Shown here one piece after another: positions 1 through 11,989 of a stretch of 64,000 nucleotides of DNA; the stretch's first letter is position 1; every line of letters begins with the position of its first letter. The notes under the pieces were generated by a model that made no database searches, was not told the origin of the DNA, and saw only the letters and a program-made list of their open reading frames with translations. A program made the translations under genes and the position numbers. The stretch is taken from the NCBI GenBank assembly GCA_021292105.1, contig CM037869.1, forward strand, positions 7,314,204 through 7,378,203. Reading direction: 5' to 3'. Source of the DNA: Anadara kagoshimensis. Lineage: Eukaryota; Mollusca; Bivalvia; Arcoida; Arcidae.

Positions 1-572
1 TTTTCGGCAATATAATGTCAGGTTAGTATTTTAGACCATTGGTTTTGTTTATGTGAAACGTTCGTGAAACCAGACAAAGTGATTATTCCAAGTAATTTGA
101 TTTTTAGATCCCGAGATCGGCATCAAACAGAAGCTACTCCTCGGACAATGTGCCATTTCAGTACGGGCTTGTCGAAAGTTTAATTCTGAGCTGTTCATCT
201 CTCAGCAACTGGAGTTGTCGATAGCTCGGCAAATATTTCGGGGGGGCCTCGGCACTTTTGTCTACAGCTTGCTGCTAATCCTGTACTCTAATTAGCTGGG
301 GAAACAAAGCGATGCACCTGCAACAGGGGGAGGGGATGGGGGGGGAAGCTGATCCTCGACCGTCCGTGATTCGAGACTCTAATAGAAAACGAACTAAATT
401 TGCTAACGCAACAAGAATTTGAGAGCTGAAAAATATACAACTGATTTTTCTGGATAGTTTCACAGTAAATACCTAAATTTTGTCTTTAATGCATGAAATC
501 GTCACTGCAGAGACGATACTCGCGTATAATAACTGAAAACAAAAATGGCCTCGAATCTTAGGACGCTCTCGA
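1..572. other. no gene seen; G-run-rich flank
   Basis: I see no convincing coding stretch or repeat boundary here. There are several short G runs (around 241-247 and 329-345) typical of G-rich mollusc repeats. The open frames are short and not protein-like. Confidence 0.4.
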
Positions 573-577
573 TTTTA

Positions 578-1315
578 CATAGGCGTAGGAGCAGGGGGGG
601 GCAGCGGGGGCCGGGCCCCCCAATGTCAGAGAAGGGGGGGCCAGGCCCCTGCAATATATTGTGTGAAATTTTGTATCATAGTTTACGTTTATAGTGTAAG
701 TGCTAAAAAAGAAAAAAAAACAAGAGCTTTAACAGGAAATGTCCATCTGGTAACCAATCAATTATCAATTTCATCATTATACTTGTAAAAGGGCGTCAAA
801 ATTTTCCAGTGGCGGATTCAGCGTACCCCCCCCCCTTTATGTCGCTAATAACACATATTGTTCAGCTCAGATTGCACCAGAATGCAGGATTTTTGCGCCA
901 CTTTTTCCAAATTTTTCGGGGGAGCATGTCCCCGAACCCCCTAGAATGTTCGAGCTTTCGGCTCTCACATTATACGTCCCCCCTTTTTGAAATTCTGGAT
1001 CAGTCTACGATATCCATCCCCAATGAGTGGGGAATGATGGAACTTGTGTCATACGGTTATTTTATTTTATCTTGCCTTGATATCACAGTATTTTAACATA
1101 TCAAAACGATGCACAATACAATGAAAATGCGTCTAGACAGGACTTAGTTTTGAAAATTTTCCGGGGGAGGCCCCCCGGACCCCCACCTATGCGAGGGTTT
1201 TGCACCCCTCTCATACTCTCCCCGCCTCGTGCCTAGGCACGAGGTCGTACCTGCGGCACGACATAGACATACCTTCGGTTTGGCCCCCCAATATAAAAAC
1301 CCTCCTACGCCTATG
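578..1315. mobile_element. non-autonomous inverted-repeat DNA element with G-run termini
   Basis: The left end reads CATAGGCGTAGGAG and the right end is its reverse complement (CTCCTACGCCTATG). The 5-bp word TTTTA lies directly outside both ends (573-577 and 1316-1320), which fits a target-site duplication. Inside are long C/G runs and no coding capacity. A second, weaker pair of ends (GTGGCGGATTCAG near 811, and TTCTGGATCA near 993) suggests a smaller element nested inside. The superfamily cannot be named from the ends alone. Confidence 0.55.
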
Positions 1316-1329
1316 TTTTAGGACGGTCG

Positions 1330-2715
1330 ACGATACATGTAAGCGTCAAAGGCGAGTTTTTCTAGGGAGTATGAGGGCATAAAAAAAATATAACAAAAAT
1401 GATACATTTTCCATGAATTTCGACCTTTATCTACAAAAAACAAATTAAATAAAATTGGATAAATTTTTAGTATTAATTTTTCAAAAGCAAAGCATTTGTC
1501 TCCATTGATACTTGGTATCTATTTTTTATGGTATTTTGACATATGTAATTCAAATATCAGTGCTGTTAGTTGCAGGGGAAATGGTTGATCTGGTTAATAT
1601 GGACTTTGGGTTTCGTTGAATTTTGAGATTTTCTTTGAAAATCTTGAAGTGACCAGTGTAGTTGTTTGAATGGGTTGTGATTTGGGTGTACATGTGCTAC
1701 TAGCCCATCTGTTCTTGCAATTTTAGCTTGTCAAGGCACTGTGCAATAATAGTATGTTTACCCAACTCAGTTTACAACTCATCATGACTCTTTTTCTCTA
1801 TCTAAGCAGTAAAGTTAGAACCGTTTCAATGGCCGGACTGTAAAATGTACAAATTTGCCACAAGAACTTGTCTAGCATGACTCAGACTTGGACTATTTGG
1901 CTAGTAAGTTCTGATTAAACCCCAAAACAAATTCGAACGACCACGGCTTTTCTATAACTGAAATGTACATCGATTCATATGCATTGGGTTAACTTTTGTT
2001 TTGCTGTCAAGTTTTAAAATATACCGGTAACTGTCATAGAATTAGTTTTACCATTTTTAAATATGATATTTGACAAAATTAACTTACACAAGGTCATATG
2101 TGCACATGCCCAGCTACGCCTTTGTACTAGAGTCCTTCCTTATTTTAGATGACTTCATATATAAGATTACAAAAGTGTGCATGTGTCGTGTATGTTATGC
2201 TAATTATTATTTTTGAACAATCTAAATTATGTTTCAGAATGTGAATTGCATATTACTGATAAGCTAATATAGATTGTGATTTGCTACCACACCACTGGGC
2301 ACCAATTTGGTATTTATGATTGGTACCCATCCCAAGTCAGAAGTATTATAATCAGTTACCCAACATGTGTTTCCCCCTTATTTTTCAGTCTTACTTTCAG
2401 TGTATTCTTGATGGACCTTGCTATTTCCAAGAACATTTTATCAGCTACTGAGCTATGTCCATCTCACACTCAGAAGTGAGATTCAAACCTAGGTATTGAG
2501 AGACACTGATCTGTAACAGTAAGCCTGTGTTTTATCTATTTAGATAACTTATCACAAGGACCTTGGCTTCACAACTATAAAAATTACATTGTTAGCTCAA
2601 TAGGTTTTTTTTAGGTACTCTGATTTCCTCAACCCTCTCAGAATTGAAACCTCCAGAATTTACCTCTTTGCTATAACATAAGAATCTTGAGTGGGGTATT
2701 ATACAGCGTAACTCC
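1330..2715. other. no gene seen
   Basis: AT-rich unique-looking sequence without a convincing open frame, repeat boundary or RNA gene. Confidence 0.4.
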
Positions 2716-2724
2716 ACTCATTCA

Positions 2725-3030
2725 AAAACCACTGCAGTAGCTCAACCATTAGATTGCTTGGTCCATATGTGGGAGGTTGTGGGTTCGAATCCCAGCCACT
2801 TAAAAAAAAGTACTGACTGTTATTTTACCAAAAATTGAGCATTTAGAAACAAAGAGACCTTAAAAACTTATGTCCGGTGCCACGACAGGTGTGGTACATA
2901 AAAAACCTTGCCGCACCTTGCCCTGAGAACATCAAAAATGTCTGCCACTTCAACAATAGCTGGTGATGTCTCAATATAAAAGAAATATTCTTGACTACAT
3001 GTAAAAAACAATTCAACCAATCATTCAATT
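2725..3030 (+). mobile_element. tRNA-derived SINE, diverged
   Basis: The 5' part resembles a tRNA: an A-box-like TAGCTCAACCATTAG followed by a B-box GGTTCGAATCCC at about 2780. The 3' part ends in the tail shared with the other SINEs of this window (ATATAAAAGAAATATTCTTGACT, then an A-rich stretch; quoted in part). The middle is diverged and no clear target duplication is visible, so this is an old copy. It is a transcribed-repeat relic, not a tRNA gene: there is no foldable acceptor stem. Confidence 0.6.
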
Positions 3031-3299
3031 GATCCACTTATTCAGAAAATACAATTATTTTAAATGTGTTTGCATGTCTTTCATTTATTCATCCTATTTG
3101 ATCATGTTAATCACTGGTGAGTTTTTTAATTTTATGTACTTATAATAATTTAATCAGATTTTTTATTTCTTGAAATCTACTTCTATCCTGGAATAGAATG
3201 CGTTGCTTTGTGGTCTGTTTTAATTTTCTGTTGCAGCTTTGAAGATTCATCGACTAAATCTACCTATCAATACAGCTGGATTGCATATCAACAATTTGA

Positions 3300-3560
3300 C
3301 AGCCTGAAACAGGATCTTGAAGAATCTTGACTGTGAATTAATTAAATGTAAACACCATTACTCCACTCCATCAAGATAAGTAATAGAATCTTAACGGGTA
3401 TGAAGCATTAATACTCAACTTCACCATCTCTTGTGAAAAAATCTTGTCTGGGAAGTAAAACACCATTTCTAGACTTCCATCATCTCAGAACTGACCGTCT
3501 CAATATAAGTGAAAGAATCTTGACTTGGGTGTAAGTAGTTTTAATCCATTCCACATTCCC
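3300..3560 (+). repeat. tandem run of diverged SINE 3' tails
   Basis: At least four times in about 250 bp the sequence resembles the SINE tail (AATCTTGACT... then AAACACCATTA or a decayed form) at roughly 3325, 3385, 3445 and 3515. The copies are not full SINEs. They look like a local amplification of the tail region or several truncated insertions. Confidence 0.4.
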
Positions 3561-3599
3561 GAACTGATCGTCTAGATACATGCCAGTATAATATAACTG

Positions 3600-3855
3600 G
3601 TTTTTATACCCCCCACTTAAAAAGTGGGGGTATATACCGGTAGTGATAGGGGTGTCCGTTCGTCCTTCTGTTACACCTTAGGGTACCTATCTCTTATCCG
3701 CAACTCCTCCTACACCCTTCAATGGATTTTCATGAAACTTCACACAATCTTTGTGATATAATGTAGATGTGCACTTTCTATTTAAAAATTTGATCCAATG
3801 GATTTTTGGGAGCAGGGGGTATTTTTTGTGAGCTTGTGGCTCACAGTTTTTCTAG
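3600..3855 (+). repeat. hairpin-capped dispersed repeat
   Basis: It begins with a near-perfect hairpin: ACCCCCCACTT and AAGTGGGGGT around 3608-3632, flanked by TATA on both sides. The rest (for example TTCATGAAACTTCACACAA) resembles repeats I associate with mollusc genomes. It has no coding capacity. The class is not certain. Confidence 0.45.
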
Positions 3856-4152
3856 TTCTTAACTAAAGTCAAGAGTATTTTCACTTATATCAAGGCAGTT
3901 ATATCGTGAATGATGGGGGAAACTGGAGTGCCAAGAGAAAACCACAGACTTTTGGAAAGCAAACCAACAAATTTTCTCACACTAAGATGTATTAAACCAA
4001 CATGGCCTTACTGGCACAATAGTTGCTTAGTGGTAAATACCTTTGTGAACAGAAAAGAGACTCGGAGACAAACGCACATGAAAAACCTATACTTTGAATC
4101 TGGGCCCTTCCCATACTAACAGAATGCTTTGCCATTGAGCTACCTGGTCACT
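3856..4152 (-). mobile_element. tRNA-derived SINE, minus strand
   Basis: On the minus strand the element starts with a tRNA-like head: A-box-like TAGCTCAATGG (about 4137-4147), then a degenerate B-box. The central part contains TTGGCACTCCAGTTTCCCCC, which resembles the central domain of metazoan Meta-type SINEs (from memory). The tail is TTGATATAAGTGAAAATACT. Head, centre and tail are in the right order, so this is a near full-length copy. A further isolated minus-strand tail lies at about 4205-4245. Confidence 0.6.
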
Positions 4153-4317
4153 TGTCGAGCACAATCCCCACACACCCTAATCGATCGATTGAATGAGTTT
4201 TTCCTAGTCTAAAATATTTCACTTATATCAAGACGTCACCAGGTCTGTTTTAAACATTTTCAGTTTTGACAGGCAAGTACTGTAGAAACGAGTACCAACC
4301 TGACCTAGACACCCCAT

Positions 4318-4760
4318 GTAGACAATGTGTCATTTTGATATGTAATTGAAGGTCATGAGTTCAAGGTCAAGGTCATAGAGAAATGGTTAATTATCTGGAA
4401 AACTATCAATTTTTTATACATACATGTGTATATAGGCATGTATATTGGATTGTCATAGGTATTTGTACAACGTTCATTTTGAGATGTAAATGAAGGTGAT
4501 GAGATCATAGGTCAAGGTCATGGATACAAAAGATATATAAATTGTTAATTATCTGGAAATTTAAAGTTTTTATATAGGCATGTATATTGGAATATTGTAG
4601 GATTGATACAACGGTCATTTTGCTGTAAGGGTGAAGGTCATTGATTGAAAGGTCAAGGTCACAGATGCAAAAGTATACTGAAATGGTTAATTGTCTGGAA
4701 AACTATAAACTGTTTGTACAGGCATGTGTATTGAAATACAATGGGAATCCTCTAGATTGT
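4318..4760. repeat. tandem repeat, about 142-bp unit, three copies
   Basis: The landmark GAAGGTCATG/GAAGGTGATG recurs at about 4348, 4492 and 4633, so the spacing is about 144 and 141 bp. Each unit also carries TCAAGGTCA, TAATTATCTGGAAA or a close form, and GGCATGTATATTGG. Copies are clearly diverged. Confidence 0.6.
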
Positions 4761-5337
4761 TCCATTCTTTCCCGCGAAACCCCTCAAGGTGTCGCCATAC
4801 TAGTATAGAAATATATTATTATTATTTACAATGATTCATGATAGGTCGTCCACGATCTGAGGTATTTTTATATTTGTAACGAATACAGCGCGAGTCGGCA
4901 TTATTTTAAATATACAGTAGCATGCTACTTACACATATTAAACACACTTTCATCATATCGTGGACTGACTTATTATTATAATTTTATGTTGAAAATGTAC
5001 GTGTGTATAAATATATTATATGTGATAATTTTCTATGTATGTGCGTTATATCTTTTGATAATAGTAGCTGCTATTTTTATTAGATTAAATTATATTGTGT
5101 GATCGATGTAATTGTAAATTTTATGATAATAAATAAATATACCATAGATCTTTAGTATTGTTATCCTTTACACTGTTTATATTCCATAGTAGCCATTATC
5201 TGTCAGTCAAGATTATTACTCATTATATACAGAACAGATAAGACAAGATGGAGTTGTAGCTGAACAAAATATATACTTACATTAAGAGACAATCTTGCCC
5301 GAACATGAATATCCCAGTTATTTGCGATTCTTAAAAT
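4761..5337. other. no gene seen
   Basis: AT-rich sequence after the tandem array. It includes the motif CCGCGAAACCCCTCAAGG at about 4772, probably the end of the dispersed repeat that carries the array. No coding stretch was found. Confidence 0.35.
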
Positions 5338-5470
5338 TATGGAACGAAAAGTCCTGAAAATGTTACGAAATATCATGGGACGAAAAGTCCTATGGTACGA
5401 AACGTCTTACGAGTATGGGACGAAAAGTCCTGAATATGGTACGAAATGGCATGGGACGAAACGTCTTGCA
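5338..5470. repeat. short tandem array of a hairpin motif
   Basis: About six copies of GGNACGAAANGTCNT, for example GGGACGAAAAGTCCT at about 5376 and 5416, at spacings near 20-40 bp. The core GGAC-GAAAA-GTCC can fold on itself. It probably forms the end of a DNA element whose other end I did not find. Confidence 0.5.
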
Positions 5471-5639
5471 CCCGGTTTACAGCTGTACAAATCGCCATGT
5501 TAAACGGCTTGTCAAAGCGAAAGGACAGCCTCCTTAACACTTTAGACCAATCAAAATTGAGTTACATCATTTACGACACGCAACAGTTAAGAAGAACGTT
5601 TAGTTTAAACAATATTTTATTTAATTCATAACTACATAA

Positions 5640-6540
5640 GTAAAATAAATAACATAAACAAAGATAGAAAATAGGATTCGGGAACAAGCCATGTGCTTAT
5701 ATTAACCCGTCTCCATATCTGAAGTTACAATTTTTGACCGATGAATATATATATGTGGGGAGAGAAAAAATATTATGAATTATAAATAAATAAGATAGTG
5801 TACCATTAAACAATAAATAAATTATAGATCAGTGTACCATAAAACAATTAATAAATAAGGAAGAACGTTTGTAACTAATCATCAGGGCTTCGCTATCGGT
5901 GGTAATTAGTGACGTTAATTAAAGTATTTACGGCACGCGGCGGCTTATTTACATGTTTTACGTTTTCAGACGTCTCCAGTTACTGTCGACTTCATTTATT
6001 TGGCAAGTGTTGTCCTAATTTTAGTCAATACAAGAAAATATCGCAATTTTCTACATTAGAATGTTATGTCTTATATTTACAATCATAAAAAATATTGATA
6101 GCATGCCCGAAATATAAAATTATCGCTACAATAATTTATTTTTTTCAAGATTCCGACAAACATACGGGATTGATGGAACAGCCTTGTTCCAAATAAGGAT
6201 AGTTACGTCAGGACTAGACTTGGATGCTGACCAATCAAACAATGCATGACGTAACAGGACGACATTCTGTGACGTAATCGTATAGTTAAACATTACGTAG
6301 AACTCATAACCCCCACACTGTATTCAAGAGCAATTGAATGCCAGTAAAAACAAATAGATTCATCTAAAGAAGGTCAATTTTAAATATAATAATGTAAAAG
6401 GGTTGACTTGGAAAGTCTTAAGAGATGAAATTTAGATGACCAGAAATAAAGTCAATGTACCAAGCCATGACTAGCCGTAGTTATTTAACATAAAAAGCTG
6501 TAAACATAAAATTTGATAACAAGAAAGTTGGTCAGAAAAT
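5640..6540. other. no gene seen
   Basis: AT-rich sequence with no convincing coding stretch. It lies directly upstream of the Helitron helicase remnant and may include decayed parts of it. Confidence 0.35.
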
Positions 6541-6544
6541 ACTA

Positions 6545-7330
6545 AGAAAGCAAAATGCAGATACACGTAAAGCTTTGCAGGGATGTGTTGGACTGAAACC
6601 GTTCAAAGATCTCCTGGTTCGAAAAGAAGTAACAATAAAACAGTGTTCATAAAAAATGGCATTTGCTGCTACAATTCACAAAGATCAAGGTATGACAGTT
6701 GATAAAATTGCAGTTTCGCTTAAGAATATTTTTTCAGCCTAAAATGGCATATGTAGGATTAAGCAGAGCAACCTCATTGTCAGGACTTCACATTTTAAAC
6801 TTAAACCCCGACAGTATCTATTCTTCAACTGATATTACTAAAACTTTAGAGCAAATGCCAAATTTCTTTCCACAGGACCAATCTGGAGAGCTTCAACCAT
6901 CAGAAATAAACATCATTCATCATAACACAGGGGACCTTCTTCCACACCTACTTGTCATTGAATCATTACCACGTTGTAGTTTGGCTGACATCATATTTTT
7001 TACTGAACCTTGGTTAAATAATGAAAATACCATTCATTCCATCAAGTTTGTTACCAGGTCAATTATTTCGTGCAGATGTTTACTCTAGTAACCAACCAGT
7101 TGTCTCAAAATTTTCCACTATGAATAGAGGTGGTGTGAGCTACCTTTCAACATTACACCAAAGTCGCCGACCGAAATAGTAGAACACAGAAAGCAAATAT
7201 TTGAAATAAATGACATCATGAACAAAATATTAAGACATGTAGTGGGCGAGAAACATTTGTTTCCAGATAATTCGCAATACAGAGAAAAAATGTCTACTTC
7301 TAAAGCGGAGGATATCACAAGATCAAAAAG
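6545..7330 (+). pseudogene. Helitron (Helentron-type) helicase-endonuclease remnant
   Basis: This is the C-terminal end of a PIF1-type helicase fused to an endonuclease-like domain. Helicase motif V is readable at about 6656-6710 (AFAATIHKDQGMTVDK). Motif VI follows at about 6744 (YVGLSRATSLSGL) in another frame, so there is a frameshift near 6725. From motif VI the frame runs on without a stop into a segment with IIHHNTGDLL and ADIIFFTEPWL (about 6910-7015). I recognise this as the start of the apurinic-type endonuclease fused to helicases in Helentrons. A further frameshift near 7050 leads to GQLFRADVYSSN and NRGGVSYLS. The rest, to the stop near 7338, is coding-like but unassigned. Rep and the N-terminal helicase are absent. 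Function if intact: rolling-circle transposition. Confidence 0.65.
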
Positions 7331-7635
7331 AAACCGATAAACTGGATAAAATCCCCCTAACTACTAGCGGCACTCTTTTTGAAGCCGGAAACAAATTCAT
7401 CGGAACGCCGCAAAAGTCGGACCATTGAATAACGTCAAAACATACACATAAGTGGCCCATGGGCCTTAACGCGCACCTAAAGCCGAGTACAAATCTCATG
7501 CAGAGGTTTATAATACTTCACACCAAACATCATGCGCTTGATGAAAATCACTATCCAAAATATCTTCATCTGTTAATTTATTATAAAATGCTTCCTTCGA
7601 TGGTGATTGTGTTTCGCTAAATTTGGCAAAGTCAT

Positions 7636-8110
7636 CTATATAGTCGTAACAGTACATAATTCATTATTGTCTCCCTGGCATTGTTGTAACCAGTCACGTG
7701 TTACATTTATATTTTTATACAGTTCATTGTGGTTTACAAGCCAGATGAGTGCATCATAAACATGATTTGGGCTAATGTTTTGATGAAGGTGATGTCCCTT
7801 GTAAATTGCCTTTCTTTTCAACTTTCAGGGGATTATACCAGCCTGGTCAGGAGTTCTAGGCAGTGATATACAAACACTTTCGGTGTCTATTAGAACGTTT
7901 ACAAATGAGCCAATTATACCTTTTTGTCGTCCTCTTGGTAGATTGACCATTTTGAAAAATATAATTCTTTGAGAAACGAACACTGAATTCTCCCAAATCC
8001 TTCAGTTCCATTGGAATTTTATGCAGTTGAATGTTGTTGGAAACAGACATTGCAGGCATCTTTTTCTTCATTAAGTTTGAATGAAAACTGGAGCAGATGT
8101 ATCTGACATT
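7636..8110 (-). pseudogene. Helitron N-terminal module remnant (DUF6570-like)
   Basis: Minus-strand frames read MPAMSVSNNIQLHKIPMELK at the start, then, after frameshifts, DQAGIIPLK and finally YDALIWLVNHNELYKNI. This succession matches what I remember of the region upstream of the Helitron replication initiator in animal Helitrons (DUF6570). It lies opposite in strand to the helicase remnant at 6.5-7.3 kb, so the two cannot be one undisturbed copy; an inversion or two insertions is needed. At least two frameshifts. Confidence 0.55.
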
Positions 8111-8269
8111 GTCAGTTAAACAGTCACTAAGTAGAGCTTCATCAGCTTACTTATATTTTTCCTCATTCACCACTTGAACATTTGTTCTGTATCACGTTCT
8201 ATGGCAACAACAACAACTTTGAGTTATATTAAATTCCTTTCATAAATATGTAAAATATATGGAATGGAC

Positions 8270-8445
8270 ACGGAAATTCGACTTAAATAAACTAATAATG
8301 ACCCCCTGACTTTGATCTTCAAACCCTGAACGTGTCGCATGGAAGATATTTAGCAGACACGATTCTTGACGGAGAGACAGACAGACGGACAAACCAAAAT
8401 TATAAACCCACGAAATGTTTTTCGCGGGGCATAAAAAACAAGGGG
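8270..8445. repeat. dispersed repeat fragment
   Basis: Carries GAGAGACAGACAGACGGACA and CGAAATGTTTTTCGCGGGGC, phrases I associate with dispersed mollusc repeats. It is non-coding and both boundaries are unclear. Confidence 0.3.
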
Positions 8446-8559
8446 CATACCTGAGAGCTATGTACTTCTAGTAGAGAGCCACTACACATCTACTGGGATC
8501 TGATTTATTCTCGTACGCCTTGTTATGTTTTTTTTAGTAATTTTACGATGCTTTATCCC

Positions 8560-10300
8560 TCCAGGGTTACACTAATATGTCTTCATTGTATTCCAGAAAT
8601 TTTCTGCTGCTACTTTTATCTGTTCCAAGTTATAAGTGTGTCGTTTGACAACCACATATGCGAAAAAAGGATACTCCATTGTATTGATCCAAAAAATTCT
8701 GCCACATAGCCAAATCTAAATGCATCTCTTGTGTTATTCGTATGAAATAAAATGGCTTCTATGCTTTACATAATGCGTCGTAAAGACGTCTGTTAAATGT
8801 TCGGCAAACAAAATTGAGTGTCCCAATTAATGATTGTAGCTCCCGAAGTGTTATTTTATGTTTAGCATTGATATTAATTAAGAGTGCTTTCAAATGTTGA
8901 AGTTTGTCATGTGGTACACATATCAACGTATATGCGTGGTATCTATCTCTAAACCACTATAGTGGATAGTGTATAGTGAAACACTATACATTTGCTCGGC
9001 CGGTTGTTTTTTCTTCCTTAATTGGGACATTAAATGGGAACAGATCGCTCTAAAGGATGCCATCATATGACAACAACCTTCATAAGTGTCAGAATAAAAA
9101 ATAAGGTCGTCGAGGTATTTGGACAAAGTTTTATGTCCCGATTTGATAGACACTGCCATTCACGAACAGAAGAAAACATTACAAATAATCGACAGGATAT
9201 GGAACAACCCATAGGCAAACACTTGTCGATATTATACTTCTCATTCAGTTTAATACCCATTAAGTCAAAATCACCCGGGTATATCGGTAAAAGACGAAAA
9301 ACATTCTTTTAATCCATTTTAGCTACAAAAACTGTTGAACCTATTTCTGCAATTTTATCAACTACAAGGTCAAATGATGAATACTTAACCGATGTATAAG
9401 CAGAATCAATGAAATCAAGGATACCTCGAGATGGTGGATATAATAAATGGGGTATCAGCCTCCAGTCCCCATCCGACTTGGGAACAACGCGAATGGGTAA
9501 TATCTGAAGATTTGAAATATGTTTGCTAGAAAATGGGCCACACATGCGTCCTTCCGAGACCTCGGTGTTTATTTTATTGTGAATTTGATCAGAATGTTCA
9601 TATGCCGATAGATACCATATTATTGCTACAACGACTGACACGAGGTCCAACATAAGGTATCCTAAATCCATTGTAAAAACCATTAATCAAAACTGTTTTA
9701 TCTGATTTGTAAGGGTAGTCAGCTGCTAGTGTTTTAAGTTCTTGGAGATTGAATGGAGAGTGTTCCAAAGCCCATATGTCTACGGTTCGATTGCCGGAAC
9801 ACACGTGTGTGTGTGTGTCGAGTGAAACCTGCGACAACCTTTTATACTCTTCTGTCAGGTAACAGAAGGTTAGAGCATGACCTGAACCTTTTACCAAATA
9901 ACATGATTTGTAAGGTCAATTGGACAAAGGTGTATATATCATGTAATGACCAGGCTGTACGTTATTGAACAATTGTATAGGGGTAAAGGCTTGCCTGACC
10001 ATTGACCTGAGGATGACATGAGTAATTAACCTTATATAAATTATAGCCGAAAGTACAATTTTGTAAACCAGAAAATATTTGGGTTTATTTTTATATAATT
10101 TCTTATATCATTACAGCCAAAACTTAAGTTGTAATACTTAATATGGGTGTTGGTTGAGATGGCACCGGAATATTATTTTGTACCGGAAGGGCCACCGTAC
10201 CTGTAGTGGTAGCAGCGTTCTCCACCGCAGCTTCCTTCGTATATGGCTCCGCCGTCTACTTGGCCTGGCTACTAGCAGACCTTGTCTTTGCCTTTGGCAT
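8560..10300 (-). pseudogene. DIRS-like retroelement gag-RT-RNaseH remnant
   Basis: Read from 10300 downwards: a short basic start (MPKAKTRSASSQAK, then a stop), an alanine/threonine-rich stretch, LKTLAADYPYKSDKTVLI with NGFRIPYVGPR (about 9650-9730), and SAYEHSDQIHNKINTEV, then GRMCGPF, VVPKSDGDWRLI and SSFDLVVDKIAEIG (to about 9310). The finger-palm part continues with GIKLNEKYNIDKCLPMG and the catalytic box YLDD at about 9110. Then come GLEIDTTHIR, LRELQSLIGTLNFVCR (about 8820) and an RNase-H-side segment (MHLDLAMWQNFLDQ). This order fits tyrosine-recombinase (DIRS-type) retroelements. No recombinase domain was found. Several frameshifts and stops break it. Confidence 0.6.
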
Positions 10301-10309
10301 TTTATTTTG

Positions 10310-11090
10310 CTTGGGTATGGAATTCCGATCGGATATAAAAAACAAAAGAAATATAAACAAAAACAAAACGGTGGCTAATAGCTTGCTTTTTATTTTATAT
10401 ATATGAAGTTGCATTAGTGTTATATGATTGGTGAGGGTGCTGCAATGTAAATGTTCAATGTGGCTTCGAAAGGAAAAAAACACGTGTTTATTTTTAACCT
10501 ACCTACCAAAACAAAGAAAAATAAAGGGGTAACTTATAATCCATTTGAATCACATATACCAAAGAAGTTATTGAAGACATCCTATGCGCAAAGTGAAAAA
10601 CAAAACATAGCATTAATGAAATTAATATAATTTAAAATTAAAAATACGTCAATTATAACAAATATCACGATTTATCAACAGATTTCTCGCCTTGCAAAAG
10701 GCTAATCGAAGAAAAGAGGGAGATAAACGGTACTTACATATGACAAACTACGTGTAAAGGGGGGATTAACCCAATAGACTAACTGTAATATATACTATAT
10801 TTTAAGAAATAGTTGCTAATATTTTATTTACTAAATACTGTAGCTAATATTTTATATACTAAATACTGTATATATATATTTAAACGGAATACAGTTCACT
10901 CTTGTCCTTTGTTACTCAAAACTTTATAAAAGGTTAAAAGTCTTATTTTCAAATTCAAACTCGCAGTTCTTTTCAACTTAAGCTGCAACATTCAATCTGA
11001 CAATCTACCAAAAATATGCAATTACTTGGGATTTTGGCCAAATAAAAACCCCTCCACGATCTAATGTCCTTGTTGATCATTCATATATAC
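10310..11090. other. no gene seen
   Basis: AT-rich sequence between the DIRS-like and gypsy remnants. No coding stretch, RNA gene or element end was recognised. Confidence 0.35.
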
Positions 11091-11094
11091 GTGA

Positions 11095-11580
11095 CCCATC
11101 ATCTCGCTTGTTTTGACCTACAAACTGATTGAAAATGGTTGAGTTTATTGCATTTTCCGCATTGTTTCCTAAATGCAAGACAAAGTTGTTTGTTTCTTCC
11201 GTGCCGATTTCCACAGTATAGTTGATTATTTATTGACTTGGTGTTGAATTTGTCTACCACGCCTTGGTTGTCTGTCTGTCCATTGATTTTAAGAATGAAA
11301 TGTTGCTTTTTGTTTTTGGAAGTTTTTTTTACAACGTCAACTTGAGCAGATATATTTGCATCGAATTGCATGGACTTAAAAGTGTTGTTGGCAGTATTCA
11401 ACATTTTGCGCGATTTGAATAGCTTTTCTATTATTGGTTCCAAATACTATTCTATTTCGAATCATATCGTCCTCATTGGCTGCAAACTTACAATTTCTTG
11501 TTTTAACTTTAATTTGATCACAAATCTGTCAACTGAATCCGCACCTCGTTGTAAAATCTGAATCTAGCAAACACTGGATT
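11095..11580 (-). pseudogene. Ty3/gypsy gag remnant with zinc knuckle
   Basis: The open part (11099-11443) ends in a paired cysteine motif: YCGNRHGRNKQLCLAF, then CGKCNKLNHFQSVC, a CCHC knuckle (C-x2-C-x4-H-x4-C). Upstream, after frameshifts, the frame carries DDMIRNRIVFGTN, a phrase typical of metazoan gypsy gag. The knuckle binds RNA in functional gag. No protease or polymerase of this element remains nearby. Confidence 0.6.
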
Positions 11581-11989
11581 AAATTTGAAATATAAAATAA
11601 GAAATATTTTCTTCCTAGGTTTTTTCTTTTAGATGGCCATTGAATATGAGTTTCACATGTTTTTGTCTTATCTTAAATACAAAATAGTTTAACCTGCCTT
11701 AAGCCAGTTTTTCTTCCTTCTACCATAGATGTCATGGTGGACAATTGTGTTAAACAAGTTCTAATGTCCTTAATGGACGTTTTGGATATGGTTTTCAACA
11801 CTGGCTTATTTTTTCACATCAACTTCTTATGGGATCTTGTTAGCATATGTCTCCATATGGGTAATGACGGCGGCATTTCTCATTAATATTCATTATACAG
11901 TCACGTGACATAATTTATGAAGTCAAAGTAGAATGTTTTCCCCCCGAAGGCCCTGATTATTTGTATTGAAAATTATCTCCTATTTACCA

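Noticed and set aside
2740-2810. tRNA gene on the plus strand
   Set aside because: No pairing acceptor stem, and it is followed by the shared SINE body and tail.
10154-10406. hydrophobic plus-strand frames that look like membrane segments
   Set aside because: They lie antisense to the start of the DIRS-like remnant, whose frame reads as a basic gag-like start.
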